From: CAIVAT01 sp964525995
GTDB lineage: Bacteria > Bacteroidota > Bacteroidia > Bacteroidales > FEN-979
Reading direction: 5' to 3'
Length of the DNA stretch: 64,000 nt
Assembly (NCBI GenBank): GCA_964525995.1
Contig: CAZGIM010000004.1
Span: 179,420-243,419 of the forward strand
A program made the position numbers and the translations under genes. The notes beneath the pieces were generated by a model that was not told the DNA's origin, did not search any database, and saw only the letters and a program-made list of their open reading frames with translations. Positions 33,729 through 41,868 of this stretch are shown here, one piece after another (the stretch's first letter is position 1; each line of letters begins with the position of its first letter).

Positions 33729-35204
33729 ATGGCAAAAGATTTTCCCTCAAGAGCTGAAAATTATGCACAATGGTACAACGATCTGGTAATCAAGGCTGAT
33801 CTTGCTGAAAATTCCGCCGTCAGAGGTTGTATGGTAATAAAGCCATATGGCTTCGCCATCTGGGAGAAAATTCAGTCGGTACTGGACCGGAAGTTCAAGG
33901 AAACAGGTCATTCCAATGCCTATTTCCCGATTTTTATCCCGAAATCATTTTTCAGCAGGGAAGCGAGCCATGTTGAAGGATTTGCAAAGGAGTGTGCCGT
34001 GGTAACCCATTACCGTCTGAAAAACAATCCTGAACATACCGGAGTAATTGTTGACGAAGAGGCGCGTCTTGAGGAGGAATTAATTGTAAGGCCGACCTCC
34101 GAAACCATTATCTGGGATACCTATAAGAACTGGATTCAATCGTATCGTGATCTCCCGATTCTTATCAATCAATGGGCGAACGTGGTACGTTGGGAGATGC
34201 GGACCCGTTTGTTCCTGCGCACTGCCGAGTTTTTATGGCAGGAGGGGCACACAGCACATGCCACGAGGGAAGAGGCTGTGAGTGAGGCTGAAACCATGCT
34301 GGATGTCTATGCCGATTTTGCTGAAAACTGGATGGCTATTCCGGTAATTAAAGGAACCAAATCTCCGTCTGAAAGGTTTGCCGGCGCTATTGAGACATAC
34401 GCTATTGAGGCGCTCATGCAGGATGGGAAGGCTCTTCAGGCAGGAACATCACATTTTTTAGGACAAAATTTCGCCAAAGCATTTGATGTGAAATTTCTGA
34501 ATCAGGAAAACACACTCGATTATGTTTGGGCGACTTCATGGGGCGTTTCGACCCGTCTGATGGGAGCGCTGATCATGTCGCATTCCGATGATTCAGGACT
34601 GGTACTGCCTCCCAAACTGGCCCCTGTTCAGGTTGTAATTATTCCGGTTTTCAAAGATAAGGATCAGTTAGCCAGAATCTCTGCGGTTGTCCGACCCCTG
34701 AAAAAAGCGCTTGAGGACAAAGGCATCAGCGTAAAATATGATGATCGAGAGACCCATAAACCGGGGTGGAAATTCACTGAATATGAGTTCAAAGGAATTC
34801 CGGTACGCGTCGTCATTGGTCCGCGTGACATTGACCAGGGGACGGTTGAAATAGCCCGTCGGGATACTATGGAAAAAGAGGTATTGCAAATCCGTGACCT
34901 GGTAACTAAAGTAATCCACCTGTTGGACCAGATTCAGAAAAACTTGTACGACAGGGCATTTTCTTTCAGGGAAAACAATACTTTCCGGGTTGATACCTGG
35001 GATGAATTCAAACGGGTACTTGACACGAAAGGGGGCTTCATTGCTGCCCACTGGGATGGTACTTCTGAAACCGAAGAGAAGATAAAGGAGGAGACCAAAG
35101 CCACTATCAGGGTCATCCCGCTCAATAATCCACAGGAAGAGGGTAAATGTGTTTATTCGGGTAATCCCTCCTCCCAGCGCGTAATATTTGCCAGGGCTTA
35201 CTGA
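33729..35204 (+). CDS. proS: Prolyl-tRNA synthetase, short archaeal/eukaryal type
   Basis: 491 residues. It charges tRNA-Pro with proline in the cytoplasm. The length and lack of the editing insertion mark the archaeal/eukaryal-type ProRS, which is normal in Bacteroidota. Class II motifs are visible: motif 1 around FPIFIPKSFF, motif 2 at WEMRTRLFLRTAEFLWQEGH (194-213), and the anticodon-binding domain from about 300 (VQVVIIPVF). The zinc-binding-like C-terminal domain ends in GNPSSQRVIFARAY with the C-terminal Tyr typical of this class. Transcribed alone and divergent from the lipoprotein gene. Confidence 0.97.
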   Translation: MAKDFPSRAENYAQWYNDLVIKADLAENSAVRGCMVIKPYGFAIWEKIQSVLDRKFKETGHSNAYFPIFIPKSFFSREASHVEGFAKECAVVTHYRLKNNPEHTGVIVDEEARLEEELIVRPTSETIIWDTYKNWIQSYRDLPILINQWANVVRWEMRTRLFLRTAEFLWQEGHTAHATREEAVSEAETMLDVYADFAENWMAIPVIKGTKSPSERFAGAIETYAIEALMQDGKALQAGTSHFLGQNFAKAFDVKFLNQENTLDYVWATSWGVSTRLMGALIMSHSDDSGLVLPPKLAPVQVVIIPVFKDKDQLARISAVVRPLKKALEDKGISVKYDDRETHKPGWKFTEYEFKGIPVRVVIGPRDIDQGTVEIARRDTMEKEVLQIRDLVTKVIHLLDQIQKNLYDRAFSFRENNTFRVDTWDEFKRVLDTKGGFIAAHWDGTSETEEKIKEETKATIRVIPLNNPQEEGKCVYSGNPSSQRVIFARAY

Positions 35205-35990
35205 TCAGAAAGGAATGATATTGCCGCTCCCCCGGATATCGGCCTTGACCGTTTGCGGGTTGCCTGTAAAGTAAATATTCCCTATCGAAAGGATGGTTGC
35301 ATCCAGCAAAGTGGTAGGATCGGTGGCCGATTCTACCCTGACATAAGAATCGTTGGATGATTTGTTGACGGCATGGGCCCATTTGGTTACCAACGACGTT
35401 CCATCGAACCTACCATAAGAACTTGCATACAGGTACATCTCATCGGAGGTACCGCGAAGAATAAGGTCAGCGGTGCCCAGATTCAGGCTGAACATCCCTT
35501 TGAGCACCGATACCGAAAGATCGATTACGCCGCAGCCACCCCAAATCTCTACGTTCAGGGAGTCATTAACAAGCGTCGTTTCAGAGCGGACGTTTCCTGA
35601 AGAATTATAAACAATATGCCAGATTCCCTTCCCCGCTAAATAAACATTTACGGGACTTTCATAATCCCGTAACCAGTTGCATTTATTTTCATTCGACAGG
35701 TACAGGATCCCACTATCAACCCTGGTCTTAATGCCTCCAATTAGGTTTTTACCGCACTCGACTGTCACCGTGCCCGGTTGACCCTCGGTCAGTATAAGGT
35801 TCACATAGTCGCTGATATTAATCTGATCACAACTGTCGATGTTTCGCTGTTGTGATATTACGGCTCCGGTGTTCGACACACAGACACCCCGTTCTTTATC
35901 GCAACCGGTCAGGAACCAAAAAAGAAATGGTACAGTTATCCACACTGACCAGGCCAGTAACATTCGTTTAACGGATCGTCTTTTTTCCAT
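35205..35990 (-). CDS. GIN-domain (DUF2807) lipoprotein
   Basis: 261 residues. The signal peptide ends in a lipobox FLTGC (Cys30). The mature protein is a right-handed beta-helix-like DUF2807 domain, with the pattern YVNLILTEGQPGTVTVECG, then SGILYLSNENKC and the typical ending VKADIRGSGNI. Family members are exported Bacteroidota proteins, sometimes called putative auto-transporter adhesins, with no proven function. The start codon lies inside the 3' end of the upstream PagL-like gene (23 bp overlap), so both are translated from one message. Confidence 0.87.
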   Translation of the reverse strand: MEKRRSVKRMLLAWSVWITVPFLFWFLTGCDKERGVCVSNTGAVISQQRNIDSCDQINISDYVNLILTEGQPGTVTVECGKNLIGGIKTRVDSGILYLSNENKCNWLRDYESPVNVYLAGKGIWHIVYNSSGNVRSETTLVNDSLNVEIWGGCGVIDLSVSVLKGMFSLNLGTADLILRGTSDEMYLYASSYGRFDGTSLVTKWAHAVNKSSNDSYVRVESATDPTTLLDATILSIGNIYFTGNPQTVKADIRGSGNIIPF

Positions 35991-37233
35991 AATGAGTGAT
36001 GAATTTGTATCCCAGGCCCCATCCGATATAATCGGCGCGTCCCCAATGAACTTTCAGCATGACCGAGGCAAAAAAGTTTTGTGAAAAATTATATTGCAGC
36101 GCAAGTTTTTCATAGAGTGGGCCGTTACTTTTTTCTTTTCCGCCAAGGTAAATGCCAAGATTGACAATAAAACCGATTTTAGAGATTACCAATTGATAAG
36201 CGGCATTGATGCCCGGGCGCAGCACCTTGAATTTGTTATCGACCGGATTATCACTCATTTCGAGGATTTTGATATGCGAAGGGTCATACGAAAGATCAAG
36301 ACCCATCCCTACCTTACTTTTTCTTCCCCAGGGGATAAAAGTGTTTTCAAACAAATGATAAACCAAGAAGTTCTGCCCATAAACGGCTTGCATGTTTTTA
36401 TACCCAAGAAATCCGCCGATATTAAATTCGATGGTTCTTTTGATTATGGCTTCATATGGCTTTGTCGGAGCATAAAAGCGGTCATCGATATCTTTGTTTT
36501 CTTTAAAAGGCCGGTAGGCCAGTCCAATATTCATTTGTATGGCATTTATTCCGTAGTTAGGCAATTTTAGAGCCCCGTTGGAAAAATGTTGCAGTCCGAT
36601 CCCACCGGTCAGGGTGAGAAAGTAATTCAGCTTGTACCTGGCCTCAAACATGAGGTTAACGGCAGCGTTAAAATTCGAACCAGCAGCCAGGTTTTTGTAA
36701 TTGGTCAGCCGATCGAATGACCGGGTGAGATACCCGATTCCCAGCGCGAATCTGAATCCAAAAGTGAAACTCTTTTTTTTATATAACGGGAAGTTTATGT
36801 TGGGCATCAGGGCAAAGGCCTGCCCCAGTGAAGGATTATTTCCCAGGGGCGAATAAAAGAGTGATAATCCAACAAGCGGATAATTATAAGCCCTTTCCCA
36901 CGGTCGCTTCCCGAAGGTCATTTGTTGAATGCATAGTTCGAAGGAGGGGAAATGTGCATTGTAATATTCGAGTTCAAGATGTTGCGCGTACAGGAAGCCA
37001 TAATAGAATTTCCCCTCAACGACAAGATTTGATGAAAACAGCTTATGTTCGAACTGGGCATACAGAACCTGTCCGTTCAGGATTATGAATATGATAAGCC
37101 CTGCAAGGATTTCCGGTTTCAATATTTTTCTGTTCCGCTTCAACAAAGGATAACTGATTATCCATGCAAATTTACCATGAAATATGCTTACGAACGTTGT
37201 TCTTGTAAGTTGCTGACCGGGTGGATATTTCAA
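35968..37233 (-). CDS. PagL-like lipid A 3-O-deacylase / acyloxyacyl hydrolase
   Basis: 421 residues in the longest frame. The signal sequence (EILAGLIIFIILNGQVLYAQ, about 41-60) lies well inside, so a start at a TTG near residue 31 is possible. The barrel carries LQHFSNGALKLPNYGIN, matching the PagL active-site motif HxSN (H216, S218) followed by the Pro-Asn turn. PagL removes the 3-O acyl chain of lipid A at the outer membrane. Known PagL proteins are about 170 residues; this Bacteroidota type is longer, with an extra C-terminal barrel portion. It is translationally coupled to the GIN lipoprotein gene. Confidence 0.78.
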   Translation of the reverse strand: MKYPPGQQLTRTTFVSIFHGKFAWIISYPLLKRNRKILKPEILAGLIIFIILNGQVLYAQFEHKLFSSNLVVEGKFYYGFLYAQHLELEYYNAHFPSFELCIQQMTFGKRPWERAYNYPLVGLSLFYSPLGNNPSLGQAFALMPNINFPLYKKKSFTFGFRFALGIGYLTRSFDRLTNYKNLAAGSNFNAAVNLMFEARYKLNYFLTLTGGIGLQHFSNGALKLPNYGINAIQMNIGLAYRPFKENKDIDDRFYAPTKPYEAIIKRTIEFNIGGFLGYKNMQAVYGQNFLVYHLFENTFIPWGRKSKVGMGLDLSYDPSHIKILEMSDNPVDNKFKVLRPGINAAYQLVISKIGFIVNLGIYLGGKEKSNGPLYEKLALQYNFSQNFFASVMLKVHWGRADYIGWGLGYKFITHYGKKTIR

Positions 37234-37340
37234 TACTTTGTATGTTGATCCGGATCTTCTTCACGATGGTTTTATACCCGATTGCATTCAGGTCCGATAA
37301 CCGGAGTGATTAGACCATAACGTAGCAGTGATGAAATGAT

Positions 37341-37348
37341 TACTTTTG
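37341..37348 (+). promoter_or_regulatory. -7 element upstream of mazG
   Basis: TACTTTTG fits TAnnTTTG and ends 14 bp before the ATG at 37363. It falls inside the longer open frame that starts at 37336, which argues for the later start. Confidence 0.55.
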
Positions 37349-37362
37349 CCGAAAACTTTAAC

Positions 37363-38136
37363 ATGGAAGAGAAGATTGCCGCATTTCGAAAGTTGCTTGA
37401 GATCATGGATGAACTCCGGATGAAATGTCCGTGGGATAAAAAACAAACCCTTGAATCGTTGCGCTATCTGACCATTGAGGAGACCTATGAACTATCAGAA
37501 TCGATCCTGCAACTCGATATGGACGCTATTAAAAAAGAGTTGGGCGATCTGATGTTGCATCTGGTCTTTTATTCGAAAATCGCTTCGGAAACCGGTTCGT
37601 TCGACATTAAAGATGTTCTGGACAATATCATTTCAAAGCTCATTCATCGTCATCCGCATATTTTCGGTGATGTGGTCGTAAAAGATGCCAAGGAAGTCAA
37701 AGACAACTGGGAAAGGATCAAGTTGCTTGAAAAGGGCAATAAATCGGTTTTATCGGGTGTTCCCAAGGGTTTACCTGCCATGGTAAAGGCTTTTCGCATT
37801 CAGGAGAAGGCAAGCGGGGTAGGATTTGACTGGAAGCGACCCGAGCAGGTCTGGGATAAAGTTCAGGAAGAGCTGCAAGAATTGGAAAGCGCGGTCATAT
37901 CAGGTTCGGATCATAAGAGCCGGGAACATGAAGTAGGGGATTTGCTTTTCGCCATTATCAATTATGCCCGTTTCATAGAGGTAAACCCTGAAGATGCGCT
38001 GGAACGGACGAACAGGAGATTCATCAAACGATTCCGGTTTATCGAAGAAAAGGCAGCGTCGATGGGAGTTCCCATGCATCAACTATCGTTGGAGGAGATG
38101 GAACAGTACTGGGATGAAGCTAAAAAAATGGAATAA
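37363..38136 (+). CDS. mazG: Nucleoside triphosphate pyrophosphohydrolase
   Basis: 257 residues from the ATG at 37363. It hydrolyses (d)NTPs to NMP and pyrophosphate, and limits misincorporation or lowers ppGpp in other bacteria. Two MazG halves are present: the first with MKCPWDKKQTLESLRYLTIEE (about 19-39) and EELGDL-like KKELGDLMLHLVFY, the second with GVGFDWKRPEQVWDKVQEEL and HEVGDLLFAIINYAR. ExxD metal-binding acids are kept in both. The start was moved in from 37336 because of the promoter element between the two codons. Transcribed alone, converging on the peroxiredoxin gene. Confidence 0.94.
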   Translation: MEEKIAAFRKLLEIMDELRMKCPWDKKQTLESLRYLTIEETYELSESILQLDMDAIKKELGDLMLHLVFYSKIASETGSFDIKDVLDNIISKLIHRHPHIFGDVVVKDAKEVKDNWERIKLLEKGNKSVLSGVPKGLPAMVKAFRIQEKASGVGFDWKRPEQVWDKVQEELQELESAVISGSDHKSREHEVGDLLFAIINYARFIEVNPEDALERTNRRFIKRFRFIEEKAASMGVPMHQLSLEEMEQYWDEAKKME

Positions 38137-38165
38137 AAAAGCCTTCAGGAATGGCTCCTGAAGGC
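38134..38165 (-). terminator. Terminator of the peroxiredoxin gene
   Basis: Perfect 10-bp stem GCCTTCAGGA (38141-38150) / TCCTGAAGGC (38156-38165) with a 5-base loop, followed on the minus strand by a run of six T. It starts 1 bp after the mazG stop region and 20 bp after the peroxiredoxin stop, so it may also slow the plus-strand transcript. Confidence 0.88.
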
Positions 38166-38184
38166 CTGTGAAATTGATTTTCGA

Positions 38185-38817
38185 TCAGTGTTTGCCAAGA
38201 TAATCTGCCACACCCTCGGCTGTTGCTTTCATACCTTCCTGGCCTTTATGCCAGTTTGCAGGACACACTTCACCATTCTCTTCAAAGAATTGTAATGCAT
38301 CGACCATGCGAATCGCCTCATCAATGCTTCTCCCAAGAGAAAGGTCATTGACTACCTGGTGACGAACTATTCCTTGTTTGTCAATAAGGAATAGTCCACG
38401 CAAGGCAACCGGTCCGCCTTCAAATTCCATGATCCCGTCGTCAGTGTACATATATTCACCGGCCAGGACGTCAAAATTTGCCGAGATGGTCTTTGAAAGA
38501 TCAGAGACAATGGGATATTTCACTCCCTTGATCCCTCCGTTTTTCCGTTCGGTGTTCAACCAGGCCCAGTGTGAGAACTTGGAATCGATGGAACAACCGA
38601 CTACGGCGACATTTCTTTTTTCAAATTCCTCAATCTTGTCCTGAAATGCAATGAGTTCAGTCGGACAGACAAAGGTGAAGTCGAGCGGATAGAAAAAGAA
38701 GATCACATGTTTTTTTCCGATGTATTGGGCAAGCGAGAATTTGTCAATGAATTCACTGCCATTTATAACGGCTTCAGCCTCAAAAACCGGAGCCTTTTTT
38801 CCTACTAATACTGCCAT
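38185..38817 (-). CDS. Typical 2-Cys peroxiredoxin (AhpC/Prx1 class)
   Basis: 210 residues. It reduces hydrogen peroxide and organic peroxides in the cytoplasm. The peroxidatic cysteine is C51 in DFTFVCPTE and the resolving cysteine is C185 in GEVCPANWH. The C-terminal tail is of the Prx1/eukaryote-like length. No ahpF or thioredoxin gene is adjacent, so the electron donor is unknown. A TATCTTTG element at 38848-38855 and a strong terminator define a single-gene unit. Confidence 0.96.
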   Translation of the reverse strand: MAVLVGKKAPVFEAEAVINGSEFIDKFSLAQYIGKKHVIFFFYPLDFTFVCPTELIAFQDKIEEFEKRNVAVVGCSIDSKFSHWAWLNTERKNGGIKGVKYPIVSDLSKTISANFDVLAGEYMYTDDGIMEFEGGPVALRGLFLIDKQGIVRHQVVNDLSLGRSIDEAIRMVDALQFFEENGEVCPANWHKGQEGMKATAEGVADYLGKH

Positions 38818-38847
38818 AATTCTAAATTTTTAATGGTTATCTGTCTG

Positions 38848-38855
38848 CAAAGATA
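38848..38855 (-). promoter_or_regulatory. -7 element of the peroxiredoxin gene
   Basis: TATCTTTG on the minus strand (TAnnTTTG), 30 bp upstream of the ATG. The upstream sequence is AT-rich and no OxyR-like palindrome is obvious. Confidence 0.5.
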
Positions 38856-38900
38856 GATATTATTTAGAATAGTTTTTAATAAGCGAATGAAAATTAACAT

Positions 38901-40382
38901 TCATTTAATAATCCGGAGGTCCACTTCGAGATTTTCACTTTTCCGGAAGTCGAACAGAGTGAGTTTTCTGATCTCAAAATAGTTTCTCCAGTAGGTTTGA
39001 AGTGCGGTATAGTAGTTCTTTTCCGAATTGTCGGTTTCGATCTGTGCATTGTTGAGATCGAGGATGCTGTTGATTTTTCCGATCAGGTAACGGCCTTTGA
39101 TCACCTCATAACTTTTACGGGCTACGGTATCAGATTTTGCAGCGATCATGATTTGGGTTTGCTGCATGTTAAACTGAATCGCTTTCAGATAGACATTGCG
39201 CTGAAAGTCAATAATTTCCTGTTCCACTGAGTTCTTAACGATTTCTTCCTGGGATTGGGCCATTTTAATCTTTCCGCGTGCCACTCCCCAATCCACAATG
39301 GGTATGGTCAGTCCCACGGATACCTGTCGTTGGTCGGCCGGATTGAGGTAGGCGTCGGGAAGGGTGGCGCCCGATTGCTGAAGTCCGATCAGGGCATGGA
39401 TGGTTGCATCGAACCTGCCGTTGGTCTTGGCATAATTCACGTTGCTGGCGGCTTCGAGTAGTCGGCGTTTAAAATCAAGCGAACTGGATGAATTCTGGTT
39501 GGCCAGATCCACTGCTTTTCCCGGATCGATCCTGAAAAAATCGATATTGTTTGGCGGGATCAGAACAACCTGGGTGCTGTCCTGGATGCGTAAGAAAGAT
39601 TTAAACCGGAACTGGGCATTCTCCAGGTCCAGGTCGGCATTCTGAACCTGGGCCTGAGCTTTAAGAAAACTCAACTCCAGTTGCAACAGGTCATTTTCGG
39701 CAATTTTTCCCAGCTGGTACCTTCCTTTTGCAATTCTGTAAAGGGTATCATAGTTGGAAAGGTTGGTCATTGCAATCTTTTTTTCGATCTGTGATTGAAG
39801 CAGGATGAAAAAGTACGTTGTAGCAGTGACGGCGATTTGTTCAGTATCTTCAAGAAACTTCCTCTTTGCCATCGCGTACTTGAGCGGTTGTATCTTTTTA
39901 TCCCAGCGAAATGAATTATAGGTAAAGATGGGCTGGGTAAGCTCGATATTAACCGGATAGCTGAGATAAGGGGCCTGGTTCTTTGTTTTATCGGCATTAA
40001 ATTGGGCGCCTAAATAGGAGTTTATGGAGACTGTACCCCCGGTTATTCCTATTTTCTGTGAAAGGGCCAGGTTCCCCTGTGCTGAAATATATTTATAGCT
40101 TGCATACGACTGAACGCCGTCGATACTTTGCGAAGAGATGGTCTGGTTAATATTGGGCAGGGTAGCCGTGAAAGTCAGAAGAGGCAGGTTTGAAGCAGTA
40201 TAGGAACGGTATTCCCAGTAACTGGAACGAAAGGTTTGACGGGCATTAAGGGCATCAGGCGATTGTGATTTTGCGATGGCAAGCGCCTCTTCGAGCGTCA
40301 GTTTACGGACTGGATTCTGGGTGAATCCGTTGTGAACCAACAGAATCAGGATCAGAAGAAATGAGTGGTTTTTTAGTTTCAT
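38901..40382 (-). CDS. TolC-family outer-membrane efflux protein
   Basis: 493 residues. After a signal peptide (NHSFLLILILLVHNGFTQ) come two repeats of long amphipathic helices and short barrel strands, the layout of TolC. It begins LTLEEALAIAKSQSPDALNA, the family's N-terminal motif, and repeats the pattern in the second half (PGKAVDLANQNSSSSLDFKR). It forms the exit duct of the efflux set encoded just upstream in the order HlyD, permease, TolC. It is 21 bp downstream of the permease gene and is surely co-transcribed. Confidence 0.93.
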   Translation of the reverse strand: MKLKNHSFLLILILLVHNGFTQNPVRKLTLEEALAIAKSQSPDALNARQTFRSSYWEYRSYTASNLPLLTFTATLPNINQTISSQSIDGVQSYASYKYISAQGNLALSQKIGITGGTVSINSYLGAQFNADKTKNQAPYLSYPVNIELTQPIFTYNSFRWDKKIQPLKYAMAKRKFLEDTEQIAVTATTYFFILLQSQIEKKIAMTNLSNYDTLYRIAKGRYQLGKIAENDLLQLELSFLKAQAQVQNADLDLENAQFRFKSFLRIQDSTQVVLIPPNNIDFFRIDPGKAVDLANQNSSSSLDFKRRLLEAASNVNYAKTNGRFDATIHALIGLQQSGATLPDAYLNPADQRQVSVGLTIPIVDWGVARGKIKMAQSQEEIVKNSVEQEIIDFQRNVYLKAIQFNMQQTQIMIAAKSDTVARKSYEVIKGRYLIGKINSILDLNNAQIETDNSEKNYYTALQTYWRNYFEIRKLTLFDFRKSENLEVDLRIIK

Positions 40383-40403
40383 AAGAGGAGTAATGGGGAA
40401 ATT

Positions 40404-41813
40404 CTATTCATATCGCAGGGATTCGACCGGATCCTGTTTAGCAGCCCTCTTCGACGGCATATATCCAAAGATGATCCCTACTGATGCAGAAACTCCGAAG
40501 GAGATCACGATCGAAATCATCGAAACGATAGTCAGGATTCCGGTCAGTTCCATGATGATTTTGGAGAGGGCAATCCCGAGGATGATGCCGATCACGCCGC
40601 CGGTGATGCTCAGTAATGTGGCTTCCATGAGAAACTGCATGACAATGTCACGTTTCGTGGCGCCGATGGCTCTGCGGATCCCGATCTCCTTGATGCGCTC
40701 CATGACCGAGGCCAGCATGATGTTCATGATGCCGATGCCGCCGACCAGTAAAGATATGCTCGCGATGGCACCCAGCACAATATTGAAGATGTCCTTGGTC
40801 CTTTGTTCCTGTTTCAGGAGGAGTTCCGGCACCTTGATCTCGAAATCCTCGACGCCCTGGTGCCGGCGGAGCATCATTCGTTTCAGCAGTTCGGTTGTCG
40901 GGTTGATCTGGCTAGTCTCTTTGACCTGGACAACGATCTTATCGATCTGGTTTTTGGCGGTTTCATCAGCATCGCGGGAGCCTGATACCACCATATCGCC
41001 ATAATCAATTTCAAATCCGGAGCCGTGCAACGAGGATGCGGTGATCATGGTACGGTCCTTGACACGCCGCATCATGGTCTGGATCGGTGCAAACACGGAA
41101 TTGTTATAGTCGGAGATCCCCAGGTTTTCCATGGTAGTCTGGTTGACCTCTTTTTTACGCAGTACCCCGATGACTTTGAGCCACAGCCGGCCGCATTTGA
41201 TATCCTGGCCGATCACATTGCCGTTCGGGAAGAACTTTGATTGTATTGTTGAGCCGATGATGCAGACGGCTTTTCCATCCTTCAGCTGCTCAGGAGTGAA
41301 CATCTTACCCTGCTGCAGATCGATATTGAACAACTCGAAGAACCCGGGTGTTACTCCGCTGATCTTGGTGTTGAACCTGACCGCATCGCGGATCACATCG
41401 GCGTCGTAAATCACTACCGGGCAGATCTTCTGAACGGTCGGAATGATCAGTCTGATGCTTTCGGCATCTTTCAGGGAGAGTCCCGGGGAGAATTTTCCCT
41501 TGTTTTTATCTTCTGATCCGGATGAAGAGGAGGAAGATGAAGAGGAACCCGATGATGATGAGCTGCCGGAATTGCTGCCCTGTCCCGATCCCGATTTGTT
41601 TTTATCGCTTTTTGGGGTGATGATGATGTTGTTGACTCCGACCAGTTTCATCTGGTCGAGGATCTCCTTCTGGGCTCCGTTGCCGATGGCCATCATGGTG
41701 ATCACGGCTGCGACGCCGAAAATGATGCCCAGCGCTGTGAGAACCGACCTGAATTTGTTCAGGAATACCGCCTCGAGGGCGATATTGAACAGGTATTTAT
41801 ATCTTTCAAACAT
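40404..41813 (-). CDS. MacB/FtsX-type ABC transporter permease
   Basis: 469 residues with the MacB layout: one N-terminal membrane helix (ALGIIFGVAAVITMMAIGNG), a large periplasmic domain, then three helices near the C-terminus (IVLGAIASISLLVGGIGIMNIMLASV with ERIKEIGIRRAIGATKRDI). There is no ATP-binding domain; that must come from a separate gene not in the window. Residues 70-106 are a striking Ser/Gly run (SSSSSSSSGS) inserted in the periplasmic domain. It probably drives export of a small molecule or lipoprotein with the HlyD and TolC partners encoded on either side. Confidence 0.92.
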   Translation of the reverse strand: MFERYKYLFNIALEAVFLNKFRSVLTALGIIFGVAAVITMMAIGNGAQKEILDQMKLVGVNNIIITPKSDKNKSGSGQGSNSGSSSSSGSSSSSSSSSGSEDKNKGKFSPGLSLKDAESIRLIIPTVQKICPVVIYDADVIRDAVRFNTKISGVTPGFFELFNIDLQQGKMFTPEQLKDGKAVCIIGSTIQSKFFPNGNVIGQDIKCGRLWLKVIGVLRKKEVNQTTMENLGISDYNNSVFAPIQTMMRRVKDRTMITASSLHGSGFEIDYGDMVVSGSRDADETAKNQIDKIVVQVKETSQINPTTELLKRMMLRRHQGVEDFEIKVPELLLKQEQRTKDIFNIVLGAIASISLLVGGIGIMNIMLASVMERIKEIGIRRAIGATKRDIVMQFLMEATLLSITGGVIGIILGIALSKIIMELTGILTIVSMISIVISFGVSASVGIIFGYMPSKRAAKQDPVESLRYE

Positions 41814-41868
41814 GCGACTGAAATTAACCTGGAATTTCCGTTGAAGGAGAGTATCGGCTTAATGACAC

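Noticed and set aside
33622..33768. Upstream extension of the lipoprotein frame
   Set aside because: It overlaps the start of proS, and the start at 33621 gives a proper lipoprotein signal peptide.
40393..41004. 203-codon frame antisense to the FtsX-type permease
   Set aside because: Shadow of hydrophobic codons on the other strand; no family signal.
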